Assembly (NCBI RefSeq): GCF_900240305.1
Contig: NZ_LT964854.1
Span: 2,356,001 to 2,420,000 of the forward strand
DNA from: Ottowia massiliensis
GTDB taxonomy: Bacteria > Pseudomonadota > Gammaproteobacteria > Burkholderiales > Burkholderiaceae_C
Direction: 5' to 3'
Length of the DNA: 64,000 bases
Part shown: positions 23,843 to 31,486 of the stretch, one piece after another
Position numbering within the stretch: the first letter of the stretch is position 1
Layout: each line of letters opens with the position of its first letter
The notes under the pieces: model-generated
Told to the model about the DNA's origin: nothing
What the model saw: only the letters and a program-made list of their open reading frames with translations
Databases searched by the model: none
Position numbers and translations under genes: made by a program

Positions 23843-24826
23843 ATGATTTCTGAACCTCGCTTGCCAGCCGCTGCGCCTTGCACTGGCGGCCCCAATCTGG
23901 CTTGGCTGGCTCGTCTGGCCCGTCTGGCCGCCGTGGCGCTGCTGCTGGCCGGCGCAAGCGGGCTGGCGCAGGCGGCGCAGGGCTACGAAGCGCGGGATGA
24001 CCGCGGCCAGCTCCTGCGCTTTGCCGCGCCGCCGCAGCGCGTGGTGAGCCTGCTGCCATCCATCACCGAAAGCATTTGCGCACTGGGCGCGTGCCAGCGC
24101 CTGGCAGGGGTGGACCGCTACGCCAACTGGCCCGCCAGCGTGCAGGCGCTGCCGCGCGTGGGCGGCGGGCAAGACCCGGACGTGGAAGCCATTCTGGCGC
24201 TCAAGCCTGATCTGGTTTTCATGGCCGCAGGCTCGCGCGCCGCGCCGCGCCTGCAAGCGCTGGGCCTGCGCGTGGCGCAGCTCGACACCCGCACGCAGGC
24301 CGACGTGCGCCGCGTGCTGCACACGCTGGCGGCCATGCTGGCGCTGCCCGGCGGGCAGGCCGAGCAGACATGGCAATCCATTGAAAACGCGGTGGATGAA
24401 GCCGCGCGCGGCATGCCCGCGCAGGCCCGTGGCGCGAGCGTGTTCTTTGAAGTCAGCAGCGGCCCCTACGCAGCGGGCGAAAGCTCCTTCATCGGCGAAA
24501 CGCTCCAGCGCCTGGGCGTGCGCAACGTAGTGGGCGCCGCGCTAGGCCCCTTCCCGCACCTCAACCCCGAATACGTGCTCGAACACCGCCCCGACGTGCT
24601 GATGGCCACCAGCCGCAGCCAGCTGGCCGCGCAGCCCTACCCCGGCTGGGAAAAGCTGCCCGCCTGGCGCGAAGGGCGCCTTTGCATCTTCAACGCCGAA
24701 GAAACCGACACCCTCATCCGCCCCGGCCCCCGCATGGCCGAGGCCGCCCGCCTCATGGCCCGCTGCCTGGCCGAAAAAGCGCCGCGCGCAAGCCCTGGCG
24801 AGGCCCGCGCAACGCCCCGGCCCTGA
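23843..24826 (+). CDS. btuF: cobalamin ABC transporter substrate-binding protein, BtuF-like
   Basis: This 327-aa class III periplasmic binding protein has a signal peptide (hydrophobic stretch about residues 29-45, cleavage near LAQAAQ). The BtuF pattern RVVSLLPSITESICALGACQRLAGVDRYANWP lies at about residues 66-97, with a second lobe containing LNPEYVLEHRPDVLMATS. BtuF delivers vitamin B12 or cobinamide to BtuCD, and no btuCD genes are in the window. A weak AAAGAAA site precedes the ATG. Together with cobU upstream it points to cobinamide or B12 uptake and salvage. Heme or siderophore binding is a less likely alternative. Confidence 0.88.
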   Translation: MISEPRLPAAAPCTGGPNLAWLARLARLAAVALLLAGASGLAQAAQGYEARDDRGQLLRFAAPPQRVVSLLPSITESICALGACQRLAGVDRYANWPASVQALPRVGGGQDPDVEAILALKPDLVFMAAGSRAAPRLQALGLRVAQLDTRTQADVRRVLHTLAAMLALPGGQAEQTWQSIENAVDEAARGMPAQARGASVFFEVSSGPYAAGESSFIGETLQRLGVRNVVGAALGPFPHLNPEYVLEHRPDVLMATSRSQLAAQPYPGWEKLPAWREGRLCIFNAEETDTLIRPGPRMAEAARLMARCLAEKAPRASPGEARATPRP

Positions 24827-25035
24827 AGCGCCCGAATATCTGACGGCCCCGGGAGCGCTTTGCGGCCCGCCGTTTTCAGGGCGCGCTCCGCGCCTTTCGA
24901 CCATTTATCTGGCCATTTGAAACCGGAAAACGCACAATACGCCAGGGCCGGTTATTGCACGGCAGCGCGAAAAACTGCCCGCCCGGCGAACCGGAAAAAC
25001 GCGCCATTTTCAACAACCTCTGCCCCAAAACCGCC

Positions 25036-26133
25036 ATGAAAAACCTTTTCCAGCCTTTCACCTTCAATAACGGCGTTGAAATTCCAAACCGCCTGGCCGT
25101 GGCGCCGATGACCCATTTTGCTTCCACGCCGCAAGGGCGCATCAGCGAAGAAGAGCGCCTGTTTCTGCAAGGGCGCGCCAGCGGTTTCGGCCTTTTCATC
25201 GCTGCTGCCACGCTGGTTTCGCCCGAAGGCCAATCCTTTGAAGGCGAGCCTTACGCCATCAGCGCCGCCGATGTGCCCAGCCTGAGCGAAGTCGCGAAAA
25301 TCATTCAGGCCCAGGGCGCCAAAGCCATTTTGCAATTGCACCACGGCGGCAAACTGGCGGAAAAGCATTTGATTGGCAGCCTGGACAAAATCGCCCCCAG
25401 CGACGACAGCGCCACCGGCTCGCGCGCCATGACAGAAGCGGAAATCGCCCGCGTCATCGCCGCATTCGGCCACGCCGCCGAATGGGCCATTCAAGCCGGA
25501 TTTGACGGCGTGGAAATTCACGGCGCCAATGGCTATCTTTTGCAGCAGTTTTATTCCGGCCACAGCAACCGCCGCGCTGACGAATGGGGCCAAAACCGCC
25601 TGCGCTTTCCCCTGGCCGTGACGGACGCCGTGCTGGCCGCGCGCGAAAAGCACCGCCGCCCCGGCTTCATCATCGGCTACCGCTTCTCGCCCGAAGAGCC
25701 GCAAGAAAACGGCATCACCATGACCGAAACCTTCGCGCTGGTGGACGCGCTTGTGCAAAAGCCGCTGCAATACCTGCACGTTTCCCTGCACGACTTTTTC
25801 AGCTGCGCCCGCCGTGGCGCAGACAGCCAGCGCATGCGCGTGGATTTGCTGCACCAGCATATTGGCGGCAAACTGCCCCTCATGGCCGTAGGCGGCCTGC
25901 TGACCGCTGCGCAAATTGAAAAAGCCTGGGCCACCGGCGCGGCGGAACTGATCGCGCTGGGCCGCGCCGTTTTGCTCAATTCCAATATGGCCGAACTGCT
26001 GAAAAGCGGCGAATATGACCGCATTGAAACCGAACTGGACCCCGCGCAAAAAGCCAAATACCGCTATCCCGAAAACCTGTGGAAACGCAATATGCAGAAT
26101 GCGGGATTTCTGCCCAAAGTCAAGGGAGCGTGA
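25036..26133 (+). CDS. NADH:flavin oxidoreductase, Old Yellow Enzyme family
   Basis: This 365-aa FMN TIM-barrel enzyme begins LFQPFTFNNGVEIPNRLAVAPMTHF and has the conserved GQ-like QLHHGGK segment. HGANGYLLQQFYSGHSNRRADEWG (about residues 169-192) holds the substrate and FMN-binding residues. VGGLLT..ELIALGRAVLLN closes the barrel. OYE enzymes reduce activated alkenes or nitro compounds with NAD(P)H; the natural substrate is unknown. The longer ORF start at 24955 is unlikely. It is followed 5 nt later by the DUF1176 gene, so the two are co-transcribed. Confidence 0.92.
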   Translation: MKNLFQPFTFNNGVEIPNRLAVAPMTHFASTPQGRISEEERLFLQGRASGFGLFIAAATLVSPEGQSFEGEPYAISAADVPSLSEVAKIIQAQGAKAILQLHHGGKLAEKHLIGSLDKIAPSDDSATGSRAMTEAEIARVIAAFGHAAEWAIQAGFDGVEIHGANGYLLQQFYSGHSNRRADEWGQNRLRFPLAVTDAVLAAREKHRRPGFIIGYRFSPEEPQENGITMTETFALVDALVQKPLQYLHVSLHDFFSCARRGADSQRMRVDLLHQHIGGKLPLMAVGGLLTAAQIEKAWATGAAELIALGRAVLLNSNMAELLKSGEYDRIETELDPAQKAKYRYPENLWKRNMQNAGFLPKVKGA

Positions 26134-26138
26134 AAATC

Positions 26139-27242
26139 ATGCATAGGCATGCCCGTTTTTGGTTTTTTGCGCTGCTTGTTTGCCTGCTGGCCGCCCGTGC
26201 AGCCGGCGCCGCTGAAACCGCCGGCCCCAAGCCCGCCGATTTATGGACGGGCGACTGGCTGACCGTTTGCGATAACACGGGCAGCTGCCGCACGGCAGGC
26301 TACAACGCTAATGGCGCTGACCGCCTCATTACCTTGTCTTTTTATCGCAAGGCAGGCGCCCAAGCCAAGGTTGCAGGCCTCTGGTTTGCCATTTATCGCG
26401 GCAGCGACGAGCCATTGCCTGAAGGCGGCAGTTTGCGGATTGACGGCAAACCGCTCACTCGCAATGAAATACTCACGCCGCAGGAAATTGCCGCGCTGCT
26501 CGAGGCACTCAAGCGCGGCAGCAGCATCACTTGGGCGGCTGAGGGCGGGCCGGTCTGGCAGCTTTCCAGCAATGGCGCGCTTGCTGCCCTGCGCTTCATG
26601 GACGATTACCAGCAACGCAGCGGCACGCCATCCGCGCTCATTGACAAAGGCCGCTCGCGGCGCCCCGTGCGAGCGCCTGCCGCCGTGCCCAAAATTCAGG
26701 CGGCGGCTGCCACGGCCAGGGAGCAAAGGCGCGTGCTGGCGCATTCCGATCCGCAATTTGCCGCCTTGCGCGAAATGCTGGAAAAAAAGGAAAACGCGAA
26801 TAAATGGAGGCTGGATGGGTGCGATGTGTTCAGTCACGACGAATGGCGGACCATTACGCTTGACCCTCTGACTTCCAATCTCACGCTGGCAGAAATTCCC
26901 TGCGCGCATACGGGTTTCAACAGCCATAATGCCTATGCCGTGCTGACTCGCGATCTGAATCACGTTGTGGACGTAATTGACAGCCATATCACTAACGATT
27001 ATGGGCTTGACGAACAAGGCGTTTTGACCATTACCGGATACTGGAAAGAAACGGCCCCGGGCGATGGGCAATCATGGGAAACCTGGGTGTGGACAGGCAG
27101 GCGTTTTGTTCTGGCCAGCAAAAGCAACAGCGGTATGGCGCGCGGTTTTGACGGATTTGCTGATACTCCACCTTGGGAATTTACGCAGCACACCAGCCAA
27201 GTGTTGCCGCCCAAAAAGAAACGCCGCTCAGGAAAACCGTAA
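26139..27242 (+). CDS. DUF1176 domain secreted protein
   Basis: This 367-aa protein has a signal peptide (WFFALLVCLLAARAAGA, residues about 8-24). Four cysteines (DNTGSC, GCDVF, PCAHT and an N-terminal TVCD) pair in the DUF1176 family. The family pattern W..VCDNTG.CRTAGY near residues 42-57 is clear, and YGLDEQGVLTITGYWKE..DGQSWETWVWTGRRFVL near the C-terminus. Function of DUF1176 is unknown; it is periplasmic or outer-membrane exposed. The ATG at 26139 has a GGGAGCG ribosome site 5 nt after the OYE stop. The lysine/arginine-rich C-terminal tail (PPKKKRRSGKP) is notable. Confidence 0.88.
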   Translation: MHRHARFWFFALLVCLLAARAAGAAETAGPKPADLWTGDWLTVCDNTGSCRTAGYNANGADRLITLSFYRKAGAQAKVAGLWFAIYRGSDEPLPEGGSLRIDGKPLTRNEILTPQEIAALLEALKRGSSITWAAEGGPVWQLSSNGALAALRFMDDYQQRSGTPSALIDKGRSRRPVRAPAAVPKIQAAAATAREQRRVLAHSDPQFAALREMLEKKENANKWRLDGCDVFSHDEWRTITLDPLTSNLTLAEIPCAHTGFNSHNAYAVLTRDLNHVVDVIDSHITNDYGLDEQGVLTITGYWKETAPGDGQSWETWVWTGRRFVLASKSNSGMARGFDGFADTPPWEFTQHTSQVLPPKKKRRSGKP

Positions 27243-27569
27243 AGGCCGCCTATTCGAATGGTTTGGCGGCTGCACATTCAGCCGGGAGCGGCAGCGCCTG
27301 CTGGCGGGAGCGCCATTCACTCCCCGCCTTGGCCGGTTTCCGCCGGGCCAATGCCGGCATCTCACGGAAAAAGCCGCGTCCATGCCCTCGCATGAAAGCC
27401 GCCTTGCGCGCCAGCCTGATGCGGCATCTGACGGCCACGCCCGCCGGGAGCATCACATCAGAATCAGGAGCAAATCCAAGGGGGTTGAAATGCCGCTTCG
27501 CGCAATATCCACTAGGACATCATGCTATTGAATAAGGAGCGAATATGAGCCGGTCTGCTTTGCGGCCGC
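27243..27569. other. convergent intergenic region with repeat copy 9
   Basis: Between the DUF1176 and M48 genes I see repeat copy 9 and no gene. A plus-strand ORF (27173-27535) only reads into the repeat. Confidence 0.55.
27457..27544 (+). repeat. dispersed intergenic repeat, copy 9 (reference copy)
   Basis: One of the best preserved copies. ATCAGGAGCAAATCCAAGG-type left end at 27462-27483; core CCACTAGGACATCATGCTAT at 27509-27528; right AAGGAGCGAAT at 27534-27544. The centre GAAATGCCGCTTCGCGC is variable between copies. Confidence 0.95.
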
Positions 27570-28697
27570 CTACCAGGCGTGGGGCGGCAGCTCAATGACG
27601 GGTTCGCCTGTGCGCTGGTCGATGAGCGGCAGGGGCAGGGGGCTGCGGGGGCGGCCATAGATGCGGCGGATGCGCTCGGGCAGCGGCGGGTGCGTGGCAA
27701 GAAAGCGGCCCAGGCGGCCCGGGTTTTCGGGGGTGGGCCACTGGCCGTCGTCGGCCACCAGAAAGAGGTGGGAGGCGCGGCTGAGCCGCAGCAGCGGGCG
27801 GGCCAGGGGGCGCCGGGCGGCGGCTTCCTGCTGCTGGGTGAGGATTTTGCGCAGGGTGCGGCCCAGGCCGTCGGCCTGGCGCGTCCATTGCACGGCGCGG
27901 GCGTCGGCCAGGTATTCGCGCTCGCGCGAGACGGCTGCTTGCAGGATGTGGCCGGCCAGCCAGCCCAGCCAGCCCACGGCCATGATGATGGGGCCGAAAA
28001 CAAGGCCGAGCGCGGCCAGCGGCGTCTGGAAGGTGCGCAGCTGCCAGCGCCAGTCTTTGTTGCGCCGCTCGCCGTCCGCCTCCAGTTCAGGGATGAGGCT
28101 GCGGCCAAAGTCCCACACCATTTCCAGGCCGGCCACCATGCCCATCAGGCGCATGTTCAGGGCGGTGTCGCCTTCTTTGAGGTGGCTGCATTCATGGGCG
28201 ATGAGGCCCATGAGTTCGTCGCGCGTGAGGCGCTCGAGCGCGCCATCGGTGACGGTGACGGCCCAGTCCAGCGGCGTGGTGCCGGTGGCAAAGGCGTTGA
28301 TGCCTTCATGGCGCGGCAGCACCATGACGGCGGGCGCGGGCATGTGCGCGGCAATGCAGATTTCGCCGACGATGTTCACCAGCCGCTGCTCGGCAAAGCG
28401 CGTGCCCGGCTGCGCGCGGCGCGCGCCCAGCTTTTCGGCCAGGCGCACGCCGTGGCGGCAGTTGCTGCTTTCAATCCACCAGCCGCCCAGGATGAGCAGC
28501 AGCGTCAGCCCGATGTTGATGGGCATGAAGCCCAGCGGATACGCGGCGTAATGGGGGTCGAACGCATTCCAGATGACCCACGGCAGCGACAGCGCCAGGT
28601 TCATGCCCACGGCGGTGGCCGTCACCGCCAGCGCGAAAGCCCATGAGAGCTGGCGGGAACGGGTGCGGGCGTCGGCTTGCTGGTCAAAAAAGCGCAT
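27570..28697 (-). CDS. M48 family membrane zinc metallopeptidase
   Basis: This 375-aa protein has two N-terminal helices (residues 18-46 and 56-75), then a peptidase domain with HECSH at 168-172 (two zinc His and catalytic Glu169). The third ligand Glu261 lies in EREYLADARA. A pair of hydrophobic segments at 228-254 lies between them. This is the HtpX-like M48B arrangement: an inner-membrane protease with its active site in the cytoplasm that degrades misfolded membrane proteins. A second M48 gene and lemA lie 0.7-3 kb away. No clear ribosome site precedes the ATG at 28695-28697. Confidence 0.9.
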   Translation of the reverse strand: MRFFDQQADARTRSRQLSWAFALAVTATAVGMNLALSLPWVIWNAFDPHYAAYPLGFMPINIGLTLLLILGGWWIESSNCRHGVRLAEKLGARRAQPGTRFAEQRLVNIVGEICIAAHMPAPAVMVLPRHEGINAFATGTTPLDWAVTVTDGALERLTRDELMGLIAHECSHLKEGDTALNMRLMGMVAGLEMVWDFGRSLIPELEADGERRNKDWRWQLRTFQTPLAALGLVFGPIIMAVGWLGWLAGHILQAAVSREREYLADARAVQWTRQADGLGRTLRKILTQQQEAAARRPLARPLLRLSRASHLFLVADDGQWPTPENPGRLGRFLATHPPLPERIRRIYGRPRSPLPLPLIDQRTGEPVIELPPHAW

Positions 28698-28774
28698 GTT
28701 TTCTGAAATCAGATGGAGATGGCTGGATAAAACCGCTGCAAATCACCTTGTTCAATATGCAGCGCGGATGGCGC

Positions 28775-29257
28775 TTATTTTTCCAGGCTTTTTGAGACGA
28801 AAATACTGACGCGATGCTGGCTCATGTCGAAATTGACGTTTCCCGCCTCTATTAAAACTCTGGTTTCGGGGCACGCCAAGCGCCATTTTCCGGGTTTGAG
28901 AAGCAGTGTTTTGATCCAGATTCCCTTGCTGTTCATTCCCGTGGATGTTTCGAGAAGATTGATGCCGTGCCGCTCGGTCACGCCATGGGACGAAAAGGAA
29001 AGCGTGGTATTTCCCGCAATGGCCTTGCTGAAGTTCGCGAAATCAGCCACGGGAAGCGGAGGGGTAATTTCGAAGCCAATTTCCATTGCATGAAAGCGGT
29101 TGCATGGAACTTCAAATGCCGCCCGGAACCCGTTTTTGAAAATGGAAGGCTCGTGCATTTCTTTTTCCCTGAGTTCAGAAAAGAACAGAAAACCCAGGGC
29201 CAGCGCAGGCGCCAGGATCAATATCATGGCGCAGAGCATTTGCTTGTTTGTTTTCAT
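28775..29257 (-). CDS. hypothetical exported or membrane-anchored protein
   Basis: This 160-aa ORF has an N-terminal hydrophobic segment (MLCAMILILAPALALGFLFF, residues 7-26) that could be a signal anchor. The rest is a beta-rich soluble domain with three cysteines. It has no family I recognise. It lies between lemA and the M48 gene on the same strand, so it may belong to the protease-LemA cluster. Composition is slightly AT-rich. The start at 29255-29257 has only a weak ribosome site. Confidence 0.65.
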   Translation of the reverse strand: MKTNKQMLCAMILILAPALALGFLFFSELREKEMHEPSIFKNGFRAAFEVPCNRFHAMEIGFEITPPLPVADFANFSKAIAGNTTLSFSSHGVTERHGINLLETSTGMNSKGIWIKTLLLKPGKWRLACPETRVLIEAGNVNFDMSQHRVSIFVSKSLEK

Positions 29258-29323
29258 GAACAGGGCTGCATGCCAATGGCAAATAGCGGGCCGGAGTGGC
29301 CCGCTTTGCGGCTTGGGGCGCGT

Positions 29324-29926
29324 TCAGAAGGCCACGCGCGGCGCGGCGCGTTCGGCCTCGCTGGCGGTGGATTCCAGCGGCGCGGCGGGGGCGAAGCCGG
29401 TCAGGCGGGCGAGCAGCACATCAGGGAAAGCCTGCACGGCGTTGTTCAGGTCAAGCACGGCGTCGTTGTAGGCCTGGCGGGCGAAGCCGATGCGGTTTTC
29501 GGTGCTGGTGATTTCCTCGCTCAGCTCGCGCATGTTCTGGTCGGCTTTGAGCGCGGGGTAGCTTTCAGAGACGGCCAGCAGGCGGCCTACCTGCCCCATG
29601 AGCGCCTGCTCGGCCACGGCCAGCGCGCCGATGGCCGCCGCGTTGCCCGGGTTGGCGCGCGCGGCGGCAGTGGCTCCTTGCGCCTGCCCGCGCGCCTGGA
29701 TGACGGCGGTGAGCGTGGCGTTTTCATGTTCCATGTACTTGCGGGCGACTTCCACCAGGTTGGGAATGAGGTCGTGGCGGCGCTTGAGCTGCACGTCAAT
29801 CTGCCCGAAGGCATTGGCGATGCGGTTGCGCAGCTCCACCATGCGGTTGTAGGCGCGCACGGCCCACAGCAGCACGCCTGCAATCAGCGCGCACACGATG
29901 ATGAGACCCATGAAAGAAACCGGCAT
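29324..29926 (-). CDS. LemA family protein
   Basis: This 200-aa LemA protein has an N-terminal transmembrane helix (residues 6-26) and the diagnostic YNRMVELRNRIANAFGQIDVQLKRRHDLIPNLVEVARKY at about 26-64. A long helical bundle follows, then a Pro/Ala-rich tail. LemA proteins often work beside M48 or HtpX proteases and TPM-domain proteins in envelope quality control. The ATG at 29924-29926 has an AAAGGGAA ribosome site. Its neighbours on both sides are M48 peptidase genes. Confidence 0.93.
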   Translation of the reverse strand: MPVSFMGLIIVCALIAGVLLWAVRAYNRMVELRNRIANAFGQIDVQLKRRHDLIPNLVEVARKYMEHENATLTAVIQARGQAQGATAAARANPGNAAAIGALAVAEQALMGQVGRLLAVSESYPALKADQNMRELSEEITSTENRIGFARQAYNDAVLDLNNAVQAFPDVLLARLTGFAPAAPLESTASEAERAAPRVAF

Positions 29927-30030
29927 GGCGTTTTTCCCTTTCTGGCAATGGAGGTTGGAAGGTTTGCAAATGTATCAAATAAGAGGCCATGTTATGTCTG
30001 ATTCTGGCTTTTCATGTCGCTTTTTTTTGC

Positions 30031-31023
30031 TTATCCCAAGGGCAGGGCGCAGGTGGCGCGGCTGAGTTCGTCGTGCCAGTCCAGCACGGGACGGACGTTG
30101 ATATCGATCTGTCCGGCGCCCAGCGTTTCGATGAAGGCGCAGGCGGCCCAGGCGCTGGCCGTTTGCTCGTAGCGGGCGATCCAGACGTCGCGCTCGGCCT
30201 GCCTGCCGGGGGCGATGGGCCATGCCCGGCTTCCGTTCCGGATGTGGGCATTGATGCCGATGCGCCAGGGCTTGGCCGTGACGCGGGCGCGAAAGCACTG
30301 CTGCAACAGGCACATGCGCTGATAGACCGGATCAACCCGCACGGCTTTGAACAGCTCCTGAACGGCGGGATCGCCGGGCGCGAAGGTGCGGTGCGTGGCC
30401 AGCAGGCGCAGGCCCGCCGGTGTTTGGTAGAGGCGCAGGCTCCAGTCCGGGCGGGCTGAGGCGAAGCGGCGAATTCTTTTCAGCGAGGCGCGGCGCGCGG
30501 CGGCGGGGCGATGGCGCCAGCGCTGCCAGTGCGCATAAATCCATGCGGATAGCAGCAGCGCGCACGAGATGTAAAAGGGCAGCGGCGAGCACGGCGGTTT
30601 GCAGGCTGGGGAGAGCAGCCAGCAAAGCGCGCAAAGCAGCGTGACCAGGGCCAGCAGTGCGATCAGGCAGCCGATGCCGTGGCCGGTGTATTGGGCATCG
30701 TCCACGTCGGCAAACAGCACGTCGGGTGTGTTGATGCAGTGCGCGCCATAGCTGTTGCGCGTGAGCACGGCGCTGCCGTGGCGGGCCAGCACTTCCTCGC
30801 AGATGGGCAGGCCCTGCGCGCCGTTGTAGCCGGGGCGGTTTTCATGGGCGCTGGCCTGGCCTTGCGCGTAGGCGGCCAGCGCCTGCCGCAGGCGCTCTTG
30901 CGCGTGCGCTTCGGCGGCCTGCTGGCTGTCGTCAGACCAGCCCCAGCGGCGCACGGTGACGGTGTGGCGCCAGCGGTTTTGGGCGGGGGCGGAGGCGCTG
31001 GCCCAGTATTTCGGAATCAGCAT
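30031..31023 (-). CDS. membrane protein of the LemA/M48 cluster, unknown function
   Basis: This 330-aa protein has two adjacent transmembrane helices near the middle (TGHGIGCLIALLALVTLLCALCWLL and LPFYISCALLLSAWIYAHW). Soluble domains lie on both sides. The N-terminal part (residues 1-110) has basic strands and a helix with ERLRQALAAYAQG. The C-terminal half has DWSLRLYQTPAGLRLLATHRTF and a His-rich VLDWHDELSRA tail. It lies immediately upstream of lemA, same strand, with 100 nt between them, so it is probably co-transcribed. I do not recognise a named family. Confidence 0.75.
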   Translation of the reverse strand: MLIPKYWASASAPAQNRWRHTVTVRRWGWSDDSQQAAEAHAQERLRQALAAYAQGQASAHENRPGYNGAQGLPICEEVLARHGSAVLTRNSYGAHCINTPDVLFADVDDAQYTGHGIGCLIALLALVTLLCALCWLLSPACKPPCSPLPFYISCALLLSAWIYAHWQRWRHRPAAARRASLKRIRRFASARPDWSLRLYQTPAGLRLLATHRTFAPGDPAVQELFKAVRVDPVYQRMCLLQQCFRARVTAKPWRIGINAHIRNGSRAWPIAPGRQAERDVWIARYEQTASAWAACAFIETLGAGQIDINVRPVLDWHDELSRATCALPLG

Positions 31024-31486
31024 GGCGGGTGAAGGCAGGCGAGGCAGGTTTCAGAATGTGACGATTGTGATGCTGCCAGCGGAGCAGTCCAGGCGCCCAG
31101 TCCAGACGCCTCGTCTGCCCCAGAGAAAAACCGCCTTGCAGCCCATCCCGATCCGCACTTGCGCCCCTTGCGGCCCGATCATGTGCAGGACCTCATCATT
31201 GCGCGCAGGCTTTGGGTGAAGACGCAACGGAGCCGTTCTGGATGCTCTTTGCCGCTGGATGCGCAACGAGGGTTTGCCATGGATAAAAGAGCAGGCGAAT
31301 TCCTTGCGCAGCCAAACCAGCGGCTGGCCGTTGTGCCCGCAGCCTTTGCCCGGCACGGCGCTGCCGCTCTGTTATGGCTTGTATTTGTTTGCAACAATCG
31401 CGCGCTTTGGCTCGTCCGGTTTTGCGGCTGTCCTGCCCGCTGCGGCCATTGGCTTTTTTCCGCTGCCCTGCCAGCGCCTGCCCTGT
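31024..31486. other. divergent intergenic region with a degenerate copy of the rplS 3' region
   Basis: No gene is supported here. The stretch 31067-31142 is a diverged duplicate of 33923-33985, the sequence downstream of rplS including the first arm of its terminator (AAAAACCGCCTTGCAG), but the second arm is missing. In-frame extensions of the M48 gene into this region are not credible. Confidence 0.6.
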
